Source of the DNA: Paulinella micropora
Lineage: Eukaryota > Cercozoa > Imbricatea > Euglyphida > Paulinellidae
Length of the DNA stretch: 64,000 nucleotides
Direction: 5' to 3'
NCBI GenBank assembly: GCA_019918135.1
Contig: WBZZ01002985.1
Coordinates: 1-64,000 of the forward strand
Shown: positions 10,501-18,782 of the stretch, piece by piece
How positions within the stretch are numbered: position 1 is the first letter of the stretch
How the letters are laid out: every line of letters starts with the position of its first letter
The notes under the pieces: model-generated
Database searches by the model: none
Told to the model about the DNA's origin: nothing
What the model saw: only the letters and a program-made list of their open reading frames with translations
Translations under genes and position numbers: made by a program

Positions 10501-13242
10501 AAGCCCGATAGCATGACGAGCAACAGCTGGAACGGCCTGGTCGCGAGTGCGTCTACTGCCGGGAACGGCAATGCGTACGATGGCTTCAATACGGGCTCGA
10601 ACTTTTCCTGGCAGAGCAACACTAGTACCTACAATGCCACGAGCGGCGCCTACACTTCCAGTTCCAACAAAACGTTTTCAGGTGTAGTGTACCCTGGAGA
10701 GTGGCTCCAGCTAGATTTTGGTACAGGAGTAGTCCTGCAACAGTACTGCCTGCAAGCCCAGTCCAGTGGTCTGGACAAATCACCAAAGACCTGGCAGGTG
10801 GGCACGTCGTTAAACGGCACTACCTGGGAACTGTGGCACACTGGCTCGTACACCTTTGTCGATTTCAGTTCCATCACCTTTACGCCTGCCGACACTGCCA
10901 GGGCCGCCAGGTACGTGGCCATCGTGGTTGCTTCTATCAAGGCAGGAGGAAGTTCTAGTTGGTGCGGAATCAACCACTTTGGCTTCGACTACACGTCGTG
11001 CCCCGCGATCAAGAACATAGCGGCGCCACTCACCACCACCGACGCTGCCAATAAGGCCTACGTAGACGGGCACACGCATACGTCACCGCTGACTGTCGGT
11101 ACCTCTACGATAGCGAGCACGGGGGCGGTTGCGCTGAGTCTGCCCAGCTCGCTGCCTGCCAGCACTTCGCTGCTGACAGTGGACAGCAGCGGCCAGCTTG
11201 TGGCCGCGCAGCCGATCGACTCGACGACGGCGGCCGTGGTCGTTAACGGACCGAAAAGCGCCCCCTCTTCATTTGTGACACTTGTCACCAGCTGGTTAGA
11301 CAGCACGCTTAACTCCACTATGACAGTCAGCTCCAGTGGGTTCCAATCAAGCAACCTCGCTGTACAGCCAGCGCTTGCATTCGACAATGCCAACAACACC
11401 TCCTGGATAAGCCTCCTGACATACAATTCCGATGGGACTTATAGCCCAGGCAATCCGACGACCACGACGGTTTCTGGCTCTCCGGTGACGGGCGAATGGA
11501 TCGCGCTCGACTTTGGCCGGCCAATAACGCTAAACAAGTACTACTTAACGTGTGGTGGAAACGACAATGCCAGACTCTTGTTGGCGCCTAGCCAGTGGGT
11601 GATGGCGGTGAGCGACAACGGCACCACGTGGGCAACGTGGGACAACAGGACCGGCTCAACACAGGCAGCATTTACGACCATATACCAGGAGTTGTCCTTC
11701 TCCGCCGCGACAGTAACAGCTAGGCATGTCAGGATGATATGCAAGGTCGCGGGTAGTAGCGGCTCTGGTAGGATAGCAATCGAACTCGCCAATCTGAGAT
11801 TCGACTACACTGCAACAAACTGGCTGCCCAAATTGGTGGGTAACCCGACAGCGTACGCGGATGCCGCGAACAAAGGGTTCGTGGACACACAAACTTCGAA
11901 GACGCCGTTGACGATTGGTACCTCTACGATTGCGAGCACCGGGACGGTCGCGCTGAGCCTGCCTAGCGCGCTGCCTTCTGTCGGACAGACGGCCCTGGTC
12001 ACGCTGGACAGCAGCGGCAACCTAGGCACGGGCGCCGCGACCTCGCTCGTGCTCACGGCCCAGGGCACCCTCTACACCTTTCCTACGTACACCGCGAGCA
12101 ATACTGACTACAGCTCCGTCTGGTCCCTGACGAGGTCCAGCGTCTATTCTGCTACCTACGAGGCCTGGCGCATGTTCGATGGCGCGTCCTCCGGCAATGA
12201 CCTTGGCTGGGTGGCCGCTAACAATAGCTACGTGGGAGCCAATGGAAATTACAACACACCGACCTTCAACCAGACTACCAACGGGATACAAGGTGAGTGG
12301 TTTCAGCTAAGGCGAGTGGACGGAGTAGCCGTGACGCTAGTCCCTTTTGACTATAGACCGCGACAGCTAGGCACCAGCGCAACTATATACCCTCAGAAGC
12401 TGGCCGTTCTCGGTTCTACCGAGGCAAGCGACACTCCTACCACCTGGACTACCTTATACCGCACCAGCACCGGTGAGCCTCTTTGGTTACTGTCTGAAGG
12501 CCTCAGGCGAATTACGCTCACTACGACGGGGCAGTTCAAGGTCTATCGCTGGGTGATCGAGTCTATCTATCCCCTAGGCGGCATTACGTACCCTGACGTC
12601 GCGGAGCTGGTCCCTGTGTTCTATACCTCGACCGGGACCAGCAGCACGCTCGCCGCGCCGACATGGGGGTCGGTCACGCTCAAGCTGCCGACCGGCCTGC
12701 CTGCCTCTGGCCGGGACCGTGTGCTCCAGGTCAATGACCTTGGCGAACTCGAATTGGGCACCTGGGACCGCGGCCACTGGCTGACGAGCGATACGACCGT
12801 CTCTGTTAATGGTGGCATTGCCAGGAAGATCCCAGTCGATGGCGTAGTGAGGCTGCAGCCCATGTACGGCCACATCACCTGCGAGACTTACAACGGCTTT
12901 ACTACTTGGCGGAACACTTCCGGCATGCCCAGGAAGTGGCTGATCACTGCCTCATTCAAATTTATCACCTCGGCGGCGGCTACCAACAACCCGCCGACCA
13001 GTGGTTCCTATTACGATGTCTGGGTCGAAAGGAATTTAGTGACGGGCCGTGCGTGTCGGGCGGGAACAGCAGTTCGTCCTCGGTCCAGAACTCCACGGTC
13101 CAGCCCAGGCCGCGCGCGCGGCCCGCCAGCAGCTTGGCCACGGGCTGCCGCCGCTTGCGGTGGAGGAGCCAGACGGTGCGGGGGCCCGCCCCGTGCCGGT
13201 CCTCCAGGTCCTGCAGCCAGGCCTCGGCCGTCGCGCTGCTGA
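7585..13242 (+). CDS. Giant fibre-like protein with discoidin-like modules, 3' truncated
   Basis: I choose the ATG at 7585; the frame opens slightly earlier only through a TTG. The protein mixes two module types. Tail-fibre scaffold pieces include NPHGTSLANLV (about residues 372 and 693), GANKTYVDGA and AANKAYVDG, as in phage and algal-virus fibres. Five discoidin-like (F5/8 type C-like) modules lie at about residues 91-245, 453-622, 977-1139, 1236-1411 and 1497-1682, each with a GEW-(I/L/F)-Q-L core and a conserved FDY or equivalent at its end. Between modules 2 and 3 is a 50-residue repeat, five times. A head-like C-terminal domain begins at about 1729 but stops abruptly near base 13,036 after VWVERN. 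Codons 13,043-13,242 lie antisense to the next gene and read as arginine/proline-rich sequence. It is probably a virion attachment fibre or secreted lectin (inference). GC is clearly lower than downstream. Confidence 0.8.
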   Translation: MEVARSYKRRRLDGAADDFVLPVDGQAGDVLISDGGGGVRWATGGVAANDAVALNTAHRLTTSGNPHLVDLADLITLTLDTEAKVNQPAGMTSNSSAGFVASASSNSAQAYLAFDSDFSTLWGTTAPDSYSGNNYTAMIETVVDNLTVTGAWLQLDLGQHAKVTAYHVTSAGAITAPRDWVVAYSADGSRWFTWDSQTAQTFVGDSLRTFTPAAAADNARYLRLICTKNNGAGVWYMRSLAFDYQLYNAGCIENTSYPTKTSQLAPKAYVDHQVAGAVKFPSIMPTQNDCIVTMDPDGSIFAVKDRTLKQPTLAPSDNGAVVLMDTDYKVTTIPDTLARLPNPLPVSAAQLVTVDSDGVLGLSSHLTATNNPHGTSLANLVNSSTLTLTGAGGNSTLSAPASGSSAIKTFSSLPSAVSLVTVDGSGNLAHAQQVGHSLSFTNVSPSGSRMPNGMTSSSWTSGGQTFVASCSSWYNEPATTFAPFRAFDNSSTTYWASLLSVYNMTTGLYTGNKFKSVGGSNVNGEWIQLDFGTDVQLTKYYITPGDAAAQRSPGKWVMAVSDDGSTWTTWHQQTTRYAFTDWKEAVFTPSVPVVCRYAVLIATENSGGWDYIQIGSLTFDYSGPALRVKNLGTPANGTDGANKTYVDGAVAVHAGITNANPHGTLTTHITDFATGVSNNSSVSANTTHRGITSGNPHGASLANLVNSSTLTLTGAGGNSTLAAPASGTSALKLPTALPGSTSIVTLDSGGQLATGAASSLSLSGAGGTSTLSAAASGSSALKLPIALPGSTSIVTLDSGGQLATGAASSLSLSGAGGTSTLTAPASGSSALKLPTALPGNTSLLTLSSSGQLATGAATSLSLSGAGGTSTLSAPDSGSSALKLPTTLPGSASLVTLDSGGQLATGAASSLSLSGAGGTSTLSAPASGSSALKLPTALPGSTSLVSLGSDGALLHGDQAISHGLSLVATSYVKKPDSMTSNSWNGLVASASTAGNGNAYDGFNTGSNFSWQSNTSTYNATSGAYTSSSNKTFSGVVYPGEWLQLDFGTGVVLQQYCLQAQSSGLDKSPKTWQVGTSLNGTTWELWHTGSYTFVDFSSITFTPADTARAARYVAIVVASIKAGGSSSWCGINHFGFDYTSCPAIKNIAAPLTTTDAANKAYVDGHTHTSPLTVGTSTIASTGAVALSLPSSLPASTSLLTVDSSGQLVAAQPIDSTTAAVVVNGPKSAPSSFVTLVTSWLDSTLNSTMTVSSSGFQSSNLAVQPALAFDNANNTSWISLLTYNSDGTYSPGNPTTTTVSGSPVTGEWIALDFGRPITLNKYYLTCGGNDNARLLLAPSQWVMAVSDNGTTWATWDNRTGSTQAAFTTIYQELSFSAATVTARHVRMICKVAGSSGSGRIAIELANLRFDYTATNWLPKLVGNPTAYADAANKGFVDTQTSKTPLTIGTSTIASTGTVALSLPSALPSVGQTALVTLDSSGNLGTGAATSLVLTAQGTLYTFPTYTASNTDYSSVWSLTRSSVYSATYEAWRMFDGASSGNDLGWVAANNSYVGANGNYNTPTFNQTTNGIQGEWFQLRRVDGVAVTLVPFDYRPRQLGTSATIYPQKLAVLGSTEASDTPTTWTTLYRTSTGEPLWLLSEGLRRITLTTTGQFKVYRWVIESIYPLGGITYPDVAELVPVFYTSTGTSSTLAAPTWGSVTLKLPTGLPASGRDRVLQVNDLGELELGTWDRGHWLTSDTTVSVNGGIARKIPVDGVVRLQPMYGHITCETYNGFTTWRNTSGMPRKWLITASFKFITSAAATNNPPTSGSYYDVWVERNLVTGRACRAGTAVRPRSRTPRSSPGRARGPPAAWPRAAAACGGGARRCGGPPRAGPPGPAARPRPSRC
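9685..10434 (+). repeat. 150-bp coding repeat, five units
   Basis: The marker GCGACAGGGGCTGC recurs at 9841, 9991, 10141 and 10291, exactly 150 bases apart. Each unit encodes 50 residues with SLSLSGAGGTSTL and SALKLPTALPGSTS. Keeping the 3n length through all units shows selection for an intact frame. Similar single units lie near 8710 and 11,090. Confidence 0.9.
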
Positions 13243-13570
13243 GGGAAGCCCCGCCCGGATCCTGTGCCCTGCCCCAGCACACCGACAGCGGGGGGAGCGG
13301 CTGGGCCGCCGCGGCCGGGGGCAGGAACGGCAGCCACTCACCCACTACGTCCCGTGGGTGCGACAGCCGCCGGGCGTAGCCGCGCTGCACCAGCAGCCTC
13401 GTCAGGTGCTCGGCTACGACGGAGCCCAGCCACCCACAGTCACACGCAGAGCCGTTCACGCACACGAGTTCGCTGCCCTGGCAGTCGGGGCAGGCGTGCT
13501 GGCGCGGGATGCGGGCCGCGCGGGAGCGGGCCCCCGGCCTGGCCGCCAGGCAGTCGTCTACGCTTAGCAT
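12980..13570 (-). CDS. RPB5-like protein with N-terminal Cys cluster, truncated
   Basis: The best start is the ATG at 13570 (MLSVDDCLAARPG); the frame runs further upstream only through proline-rich intergenic DNA. A cysteine cluster at about residues 22-39 (CPDC, then C, then CDC) looks like a zinc ribbon. It is followed by a helical segment LLVQRGYARRLSHPRDVV and then TVWLLHRKRRQPVAKLLAG and FWTEDELLFPPDTH. The last parts resemble the ELLxNITxHxLVPxH junction of RNA polymerase subunit RPB5. The conserved C-terminal assembly domain of RPB5 should follow, but from about base 13,040 the strand carries the antisense of the fibre gene. I read this as a 3'-truncated RPB5-like gene. The family assignment is tentative and needs a profile search. 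Confidence 0.4.
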   Translation of the reverse strand: MLSVDDCLAARPGARSRAARIPRQHACPDCQGSELVCVNGSACDCGWLGSVVAEHLTRLLVQRGYARRLSHPRDVVGEWLPFLPPAAAAQPLPPLSVCWGRAQDPGGASLSSATAEAWLQDLEDRHGAGPRTVWLLHRKRRQPVAKLLAGRARGLGWTVEFWTEDELLFPPDTHGPSLNSFRPRHRNRNHWSAGCW

Positions 13571-13883
13571 TTCTGCCGGCCGGGCAGCGGGGCGGCCCCC
13601 CCCCCGCCCCCACAGGGGGGACGGCAGCGGCGGCCCCTCCCCGCCCCCGCAGGCGGGGGGGGCTGCACACGGGGGAGGGGGAGCGGGCCTCGTCGCTCGG
13701 TCCGGGTCCCTCCCCTCCTGTCCCTGGGCCACCCCGGGCGTGGCGCTGGCCGGGGTGGGGCCAGGGGGGGCAGCGCGCCGGCGGTCCCCCACCTCGGCCC
13801 GCGTGCACGCCGGCCCGGACGCCCCCTCCGCCGGTCAGGTCGTCCCGCGCGGCGGGGCCAGCCAAAAGGCCCCAGCCTCAAAA
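13571..13883. other. GC-rich divergent intergenic region
   Basis: About 310 bases of C- and G-run DNA between two divergent genes. Frames on both strands extend through it because stops are rare at this composition. No motif stands out. Confidence 0.5.
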
Positions 13884-14717
13884 ATGCCACCCTCCGCCGT
13901 GTGTGCAGCCCGGCGCCGGGGCACGGTCAAGTACAGTTTCAAGGGGTTGCGCCGCGGGCCGCTGCTGGGCAGGTACAGGCCGGGGCACAGCCGGCGCTGG
14001 ACGGCGTGGGTGCCGGCCTGCCGGCCCTGCTCGGAGAGGGGCCTCTTCCGGCGCGCCGGGGCCGCGACGCCCGAGCGCTGCGGGCGCCACGCCCGGGCGG
14101 AGGCGGATTCCGAGACTGAGACCGACCCCGAGACAGACCTAGAGACGGAGGCTGACCCCGAGGTCCGGACCGGCGCGGACGGCGGGGACCAGGCGGGGAC
14201 CGGGGGTGGCACGCCGCCGGCGGACGAGGCAGGTGGGAGGGACCGCCAGCCGCCACCCGCGCCCACCGACAACGAGCGTCGCGCGCAGTGCCTCCGGCAA
14301 CTGCAGAGCTGGAGCGCCGGCCTACGGAGAGCGGAGCTCCCCGGGGTAGGGACACGCCCGGCGGCGCCCCTCCCCCCGCGGGCGCTCTGTAGGCCCCGAG
14401 GGGCACCCACGGTCGCTCTGCTCCCCCCTCCCTCCCGGCGGACCTCCCATTCTTCCCCCCGGGCGCCCCCCCCCGCGGCCCCCGCCCCGGCCCCTTGGGT
14501 CGGGAGCACGGTAGTACCACAGAACGCCAGCGCCCAGCGGACCACGATGGGGAGCTATGCGCAGCGCGAACCCCTGGGCCCCTGCTGCTCTTGCTCTGGT
14601 CACCTAGCCGACGAAGGCCCCGCAGACTTCGTCCTGGCAGAGCATACGATCCGTTTCGGCTGCGGCTGTACATTTGACTTGGCTAGCGGCCGGGCGCTGC
14701 AGCTGTGCGACCGCTAG
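13884..14717 (+). CDS. Acidic/proline-rich protein with C-terminal Cys motif, 277 aa
   Basis: Start chosen at ATG 13884, preceded by CAAAA; the frame opens upstream only through intergenic GC-rich DNA. The N-terminus has a basic aromatic segment (VKYSFKGLRRGPLLGRY) and three cysteines. A strictly patterned acidic repeat of SETETDPETD type follows at about residues 75-95, then a long proline-rich linker. The last 57 residues carry CCSCSGH and FGCGCTFDL and could bind zinc. An internal ATG at 14547 would give only this 57-residue part, so a separate small gene is possible. An ATTAAA lies 185 bases past the stop. Family not recognised. Confidence 0.5.
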   Translation: MPPSAVCAARRRGTVKYSFKGLRRGPLLGRYRPGHSRRWTAWVPACRPCSERGLFRRAGAATPERCGRHARAEADSETETDPETDLETEADPEVRTGADGGDQAGTGGGTPPADEAGGRDRQPPPAPTDNERRAQCLRQLQSWSAGLRRAELPGVGTRPAAPLPPRALCRPRGAPTVALLPPPSRRTSHSSPRAPPPAAPAPAPWVGSTVVPQNASAQRTTMGSYAQREPLGPCCSCSGHLADEGPADFVLAEHTIRFGCGCTFDLASGRALQLCDR

Positions 14718-14901
14718 CTGCAGCCACACTCCGGACACTGCGGCTCCGCAGCACGGGCGGACCCCCCCGGGGGGGGGCTGCTAAGCCAAGCCCGAGCTCT
14801 GGCCTGCCTCGCAACCCGCGCGCACTACCCGCGCGCACTGCCGGCGCGTGTACCTGTGCTCGCGGCGCTTGGTGCTAGTATTCTGTAACCCGTGTACCTG
14901 C

Positions 14902-14907
14902 ATTAAA
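14902..14907 (+). terminator. ATTAAA poly(A)-type signal
   Basis: ATTAAA after the 13,884-14,717 gene, in otherwise GC-rich DNA. Bases 14,718-15,216 show no gene. Confidence 0.35.
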
Positions 14908-15177
14908 GAACCAACTCCGGACAAGGCTGAAACAGAAAAGGATACTGGGGGGGCGGTCTGGGGCCGGGGGGCCGGATTCGGCGCGCGCCCCGTCGGGTTG
15001 GGGGCCAAGGCCTCCACCGGGGCCACCGGCGCAGCACCAAGGCTCGGAGAAAGAGGGATGTCTGCCCCTCTACGACATTCCATGTGATAGCGTAGCCTAG
15101 GGCAGCCCCTAGCCAGCCCCCTCGCCGGCCATAGGAAAGTAGCTAGGGCCCTCGCAGCTTCTATACCGTGCTTGGTT

Positions 15178-15183
15178 TTTAAT
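15178..15183 (-). terminator. ATTAAA poly(A)-type signal, minus strand
   Basis: TTTAAT on the plus strand reads ATTAAA on the minus strand, 34 bases past the stop of the LRR gene ending at 15217. Confidence 0.5.
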
Positions 15184-15216
15184 AAGACTAAGCGCCCCCC
15201 CCCCGCCCCCCTCCCC

Positions 15217-17406
15217 TCAGTCCGGTACCCCGCTTGCCGGCCCCTTTTCCTTGCCCTCATACTCTGCGCCGAACCCCCCTGGGGGCAGTTGAGGACAGCC
15301 AGCTATTTTTAGTGTGATCGGGCCACGTGGCTGACCCTCGGGGGCGGGAAGGTGTATGGTTCTGAGTGCAGCACAGTCGTGAACTGTGAGCCACAGCGGG
15401 CCGCACAGGCGAGGCAGAATTAGTTCCTGCAGCTGCTGACAAGCCGTGACCGTGACGGAGAGCCCGGCGGCTGGCAGCTGCTGCGGGAAGCGCAGGTGTG
15501 GCAACGCGTGACATTCCTCAAAAATGAAGGTGGTCAATGCGCTATGGCTCAGGGGGGGCAACAGGAAGTCAGTGAGGCTGCCGCATTTGCGCACCGTGAT
15601 GTTGATGCTGCCGGCCTGCTTGGCTTCGCCAACAGAGGACAAATCCACGGACTGCAGATTGGCACATTCGGCCAGCGTTACTTTGAACTTCCCTACACTG
15701 GCTAACGCTGGGAACCTGATTTCGCGCACATTGGTACATTTCTTCACCGTTACTTCGGACTCCGCTACACTGGCTAGCACAGGAAACACGACGTCGCGCA
15801 GGTTGACACATTCGTCCAGCGTTACTTGGAAGTCCCCTTCGCCGGTTAGCGCAGGGAACTCGATTTCGCGCAGGTTGACACAAGCGGCCAAGGTCAGGCT
15901 GAACTTCTTGACACTCGTTAGCGCAGGGAAACGGATTTCGTGCAGGCTGTGGCTCTGGCGGACCTGGAGCGTTGTTCCGCCCTCTACCACCGACAAACTC
16001 TCCAGCACGAGCTTGGTTGCCTGGCGAGGCGGCGTGGCTGCCGGCTCTGGACCAGCGTATTCCAGGATTAGCGGCCCATGACAACGAGTCAGGCGGGGCA
16101 GTTGCAGGCACGGCAGAGCGCTGCTGTTCTCGAGGCAAAGGCGGATTGACTTTGCCTCCACTACACGCGGCATGGCTAGGCTGTGGAACGAGCCACAGTT
16201 ATTGAACACCAGCCAGAAGGCAGGGGCCGTCGCGTTGTACTCTAGTATTTTCCGTGCGGTACGACCTACGATTGTGGCTGCGTCGTCTGGCCGCAGAGGT
16301 TCAGGAGGGGTCACTAGTGCCGGATTGAACAGAGTCAAGCTGGCCAGGTCACAATTACGTGCCACTAGTCTAACATGGCCGCCGGAGATCAGCGTCAGTG
16401 GCACACGCAACCGGTCCACAAGGATGGCGACGCGCTGCGGGATGCTGCTCCCCGCGAAGGTGTCGATGGTGCGGAGCAGGGGGCATCTCTCGAAGACAAG
16501 GTCCACCAAGGCCACCTGGGCTCTCTGGGTTTGTTGGCGTGTAAGCACAAATTCTTCTAGCACAGAACAGTATCGAAGATCGACTCGTACATGGGGTCCA
16601 CACCCCTCGTCATCAAGCTGCAACAAGCTCAGCCTCTTGAGCTCGGACTTCTCATGCACTGCCAGAGCGTACGGGGACCAGGTATCTACTGCTTCCAAGG
16701 ACCGGCGGAAGTCACGCGCGCGTGTCAGACCCCGGCAAACACGAGGCGTTTGCAGGTGTAAGCGGAAGCCCTGCAGGCACAGGCGAGTAATCACACGCCG
16801 CCGGCCGGGCTCTGTCCACCCGTCTGGCATAAAAGGAAATTCTCTGCTGTTAGAATGCGACAGTTCCGCGCCTGTGCACTCCAAGCCCTTGTCCGTGCCG
16901 GGCAAGGGCCGGACTGCGCGCAGCACCAGTTCCGTGGGCAGGGAGGGCAGGTCGGGCGGAGGCTGGAAGTACTCAAAGACTTGCTCCAATGCTGTCCAGT
17001 ATTCTGCGTGGTCAGCTTTGTCTGCAGCCAGCGGCACTACGAGAGGAGAGAAGAGGAGCAATTCCTGCCGGTGGAGGCTACGCACAGCGGATTGCCAGAT
17101 CTCGGGGCCCCACGTCGTGGGCACCCTCACGCCCGTCCGGTTGCAGACCTCGGACACGCTGTCCAGGGGTAGCTTAGCCAGCACAGAGCTCAGTGTTTTC
17201 TGCTGGTGCCAGCGATAAAATTGCAGGGAGCTTAAGAGCAAGGCCCGTCGTACGGTGTCGTCGCGCTCACGTTGTAAACAGGACGGGGCCACGCAGTAGG
17301 CCGCGAGGCGATCTTGTGGGCTGGCATAACCTCGCCGTAGAGCGTCGTCTAACAAACCCTGCGCGACCTCTGTTGTGCGCTGGCCTGTCTGCTCCTCGCT
17401 GCCCAT
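15217..17406 (-). CDS. Cysteine/leucine-rich repeat protein 1, 729 aa
   Basis: The ATG at 17406 opens an uninterrupted frame. The N-terminal ~200 residues are helical and not repetitive. A central part contains RRRVITRLCLQGFRLHL and LRYCSVLEEFVLTR. From about residue 470 a regular 24-26-residue repeat follows: examples are HEIRFPALTSVKKFSLTLAAC, CVNLREIEFPALTGEG and CTNVREIRFPALASVGKFKV. The layout (leucines, then one cysteine, then LREIxFPAL) is that of leucine-rich repeats close to the BspA-like type. It is paralogous to the genes at 28,443-30,695 and 56,307-57,959, which share the CSVLEEFVLTR / CSVLEEFALTR signature or a similar plan. Its GC is lower than that of neighbouring non-LRR genes. 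Probable role is protein-protein recognition; no enzymatic motif is seen. Confidence 0.8.
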   Translation of the reverse strand: MGSEEQTGQRTTEVAQGLLDDALRRGYASPQDRLAAYCVAPSCLQRERDDTVRRALLLSSLQFYRWHQQKTLSSVLAKLPLDSVSEVCNRTGVRVPTTWGPEIWQSAVRSLHRQELLLFSPLVVPLAADKADHAEYWTALEQVFEYFQPPPDLPSLPTELVLRAVRPLPGTDKGLECTGAELSHSNSREFPFMPDGWTEPGRRRVITRLCLQGFRLHLQTPRVCRGLTRARDFRRSLEAVDTWSPYALAVHEKSELKRLSLLQLDDEGCGPHVRVDLRYCSVLEEFVLTRQQTQRAQVALVDLVFERCPLLRTIDTFAGSSIPQRVAILVDRLRVPLTLISGGHVRLVARNCDLASLTLFNPALVTPPEPLRPDDAATIVGRTARKILEYNATAPAFWLVFNNCGSFHSLAMPRVVEAKSIRLCLENSSALPCLQLPRLTRCHGPLILEYAGPEPAATPPRQATKLVLESLSVVEGGTTLQVRQSHSLHEIRFPALTSVKKFSLTLAACVNLREIEFPALTGEGDFQVTLDECVNLRDVVFPVLASVAESEVTVKKCTNVREIRFPALASVGKFKVTLAECANLQSVDLSSVGEAKQAGSINITVRKCGSLTDFLLPPLSHSALTTFIFEECHALPHLRFPQQLPAAGLSVTVTACQQLQELILPRLCGPLWLTVHDCAALRTIHLPAPEGQPRGPITLKIAGCPQLPPGGFGAEYEGKEKGPASGVPD

Positions 17407-17787
17407 GGCATGGCTTTCTTAACCGTCCTCCGTACAGCGGGGCCCCCCCCCCGCTCCGGACGGAGCGGGGCACCGTCCCCTCCCCGCAGAGTGAGCAGGA
17501 GAAGGGACAAAAAGGGCGGGGACGGGGGAAGGAAAGGGCCCCCCAGGCGCCCCCCCGCCCGACCCGGTGGTCCTGTAGTGCACGCGTCGTCACCGCTAGG
17601 TGGCCAACGAGACTCACACCACCCGACGGGTGGCCAAGCCGCCAGCACACTGTCTTGGCTCCCACCACCCGCCTGCCATCATCGTGCAACCTCCGCTGAC
17701 GGAATTCTTCGCAGACTGTGCCCTGCCGAGTTTCAATGTTCTCTTCCCTTAAGCGTTCGTCAGTACTGAGGAGGAAGCTAGTGTGCA
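17407..17787. other. Intergenic GC-rich spacer
   Basis: About 380 bases upstream of the LRR gene and downstream of the membrane-protein gene, with C-runs at 17,441-17,452. Overlapping frames are low-complexity, and I see no gene. Confidence 0.4.
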
Positions 17788-18399
17788 CTAGAGGGTCAGG
17801 CCGTCTGCGGGGGCGGGGGGCCGTCTGCGGGGCCGGCAGCGCCGCACGGCGCAGGCGGTGGCGCACAGCGCGACCACGGCCCACGCCGTGGTCCCGAGGG
17901 CTGCCAGGCGCCGGCGGTACCGGTCGGTGCACACGAGGACGGGCGTGTAGGCCACGCGGCACTGGTAGGCGTCGTGGCAGGTCACACTAAAGCGCAGGGT
18001 CACGTCGAAGTGGGCGTGCTGGCGCAGGCCGGCGCGACTGCCGACCTCGAGCACGTCGGGGGGGTAGAACCGCTCCTCCACCCGGGGCCTGCGCACGCGC
18101 ACGGCGTCGTCCTGGTAGTGCCATTCCACCGCGCCACACGTGGTCGCGAGTACGCTCGCGACCTCCAAGAACCCGCACTGCGGGAACCTGACGAACGGCT
18201 GTACTTCGAACACCGTCGCGCTCTCTAGCGGCCCCAGCACTAGGTGGTGTGCGTAGGGCCGGGCGGTGAGGATGGGCTCGGCGCACAGCGCCTGGTACAG
18301 AGGCCCGGGCACAGACAGTAGTACTTGCCGCGGGCTGGGCCCGGCGCACCACACTGACCACAGGCGCCATAGCTGCAGCCGGGACATGACTGCTAGCAT
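17788..18399 (-). CDS. Single-pass membrane protein, 203 aa
   Basis: The frame has ATG codons at 18399 and 18387 (MLAVMSRLQLW). The body is a mixed alpha/beta-like domain with paired cysteines (TTCGAVEW, VTCHDAYQCRVAY, VLVC). Near the C-terminus a hydrophobic stretch LGTTAWAVVALCATACAV at about residues 168-186 is followed by RRCRPRRRP, a typical stop-transfer signal. No clear cleavable signal peptide is seen, although the first 30 residues are moderately hydrophobic. This suggests a membrane-anchored ectodomain, virion or cell surface. Family unknown. Confidence 0.6.
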   Translation of the reverse strand: MLAVMSRLQLWRLWSVWCAGPSPRQVLLSVPGPLYQALCAEPILTARPYAHHLVLGPLESATVFEVQPFVRFPQCGFLEVASVLATTCGAVEWHYQDDAVRVRRPRVEERFYPPDVLEVGSRAGLRQHAHFDVTLRFSVTCHDAYQCRVAYTPVLVCTDRYRRRLAALGTTAWAVVALCATACAVRRCRPRRRPPAPADGLTL

Positions 18400-18782
18400 C
18401 GGCCTGGAGGGGGGGGGGCAAACTCCCTCCCTCCCCTGGGCCCCAGAAGTTGCGACCAGGGGTGCGCGGTGTGTGTGCGTGTGGGTAGGTGTGTGTGTGG
18501 TCAGTAGGTGTCTAAGCAGGACGAGGGCAAGGGAGGAGGGGTGGGGGAGGGTGTGCGTCCTCCGCTCCGTACCCCAGCCCCCCTCCTACCCTTCGCCCTC
18601 CCCTCCCGCCGCTCACAAGCCCGCGCCGCCTTCCCACACCCCCCGCGGGGTTGGCACGGGGCCCCCCGGCAGCCTCCCAGAAAGGAAGGAAAGGAGCGAA
18701 GACGCGACTGACTACTGTCCTGCCTCTCTGTGGTGCCGCCTGCTGCCTGCGTCGGCTCGGCTTCCTCCCTCAGCCGGCCGTG

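Noticed and set aside
13043-13242. C-terminal tail of the fibre reading frame
   Set aside because: It is antisense to the RPB5-like gene and is arginine/proline-rich, unlike the rest of the protein, so it is probably not native.
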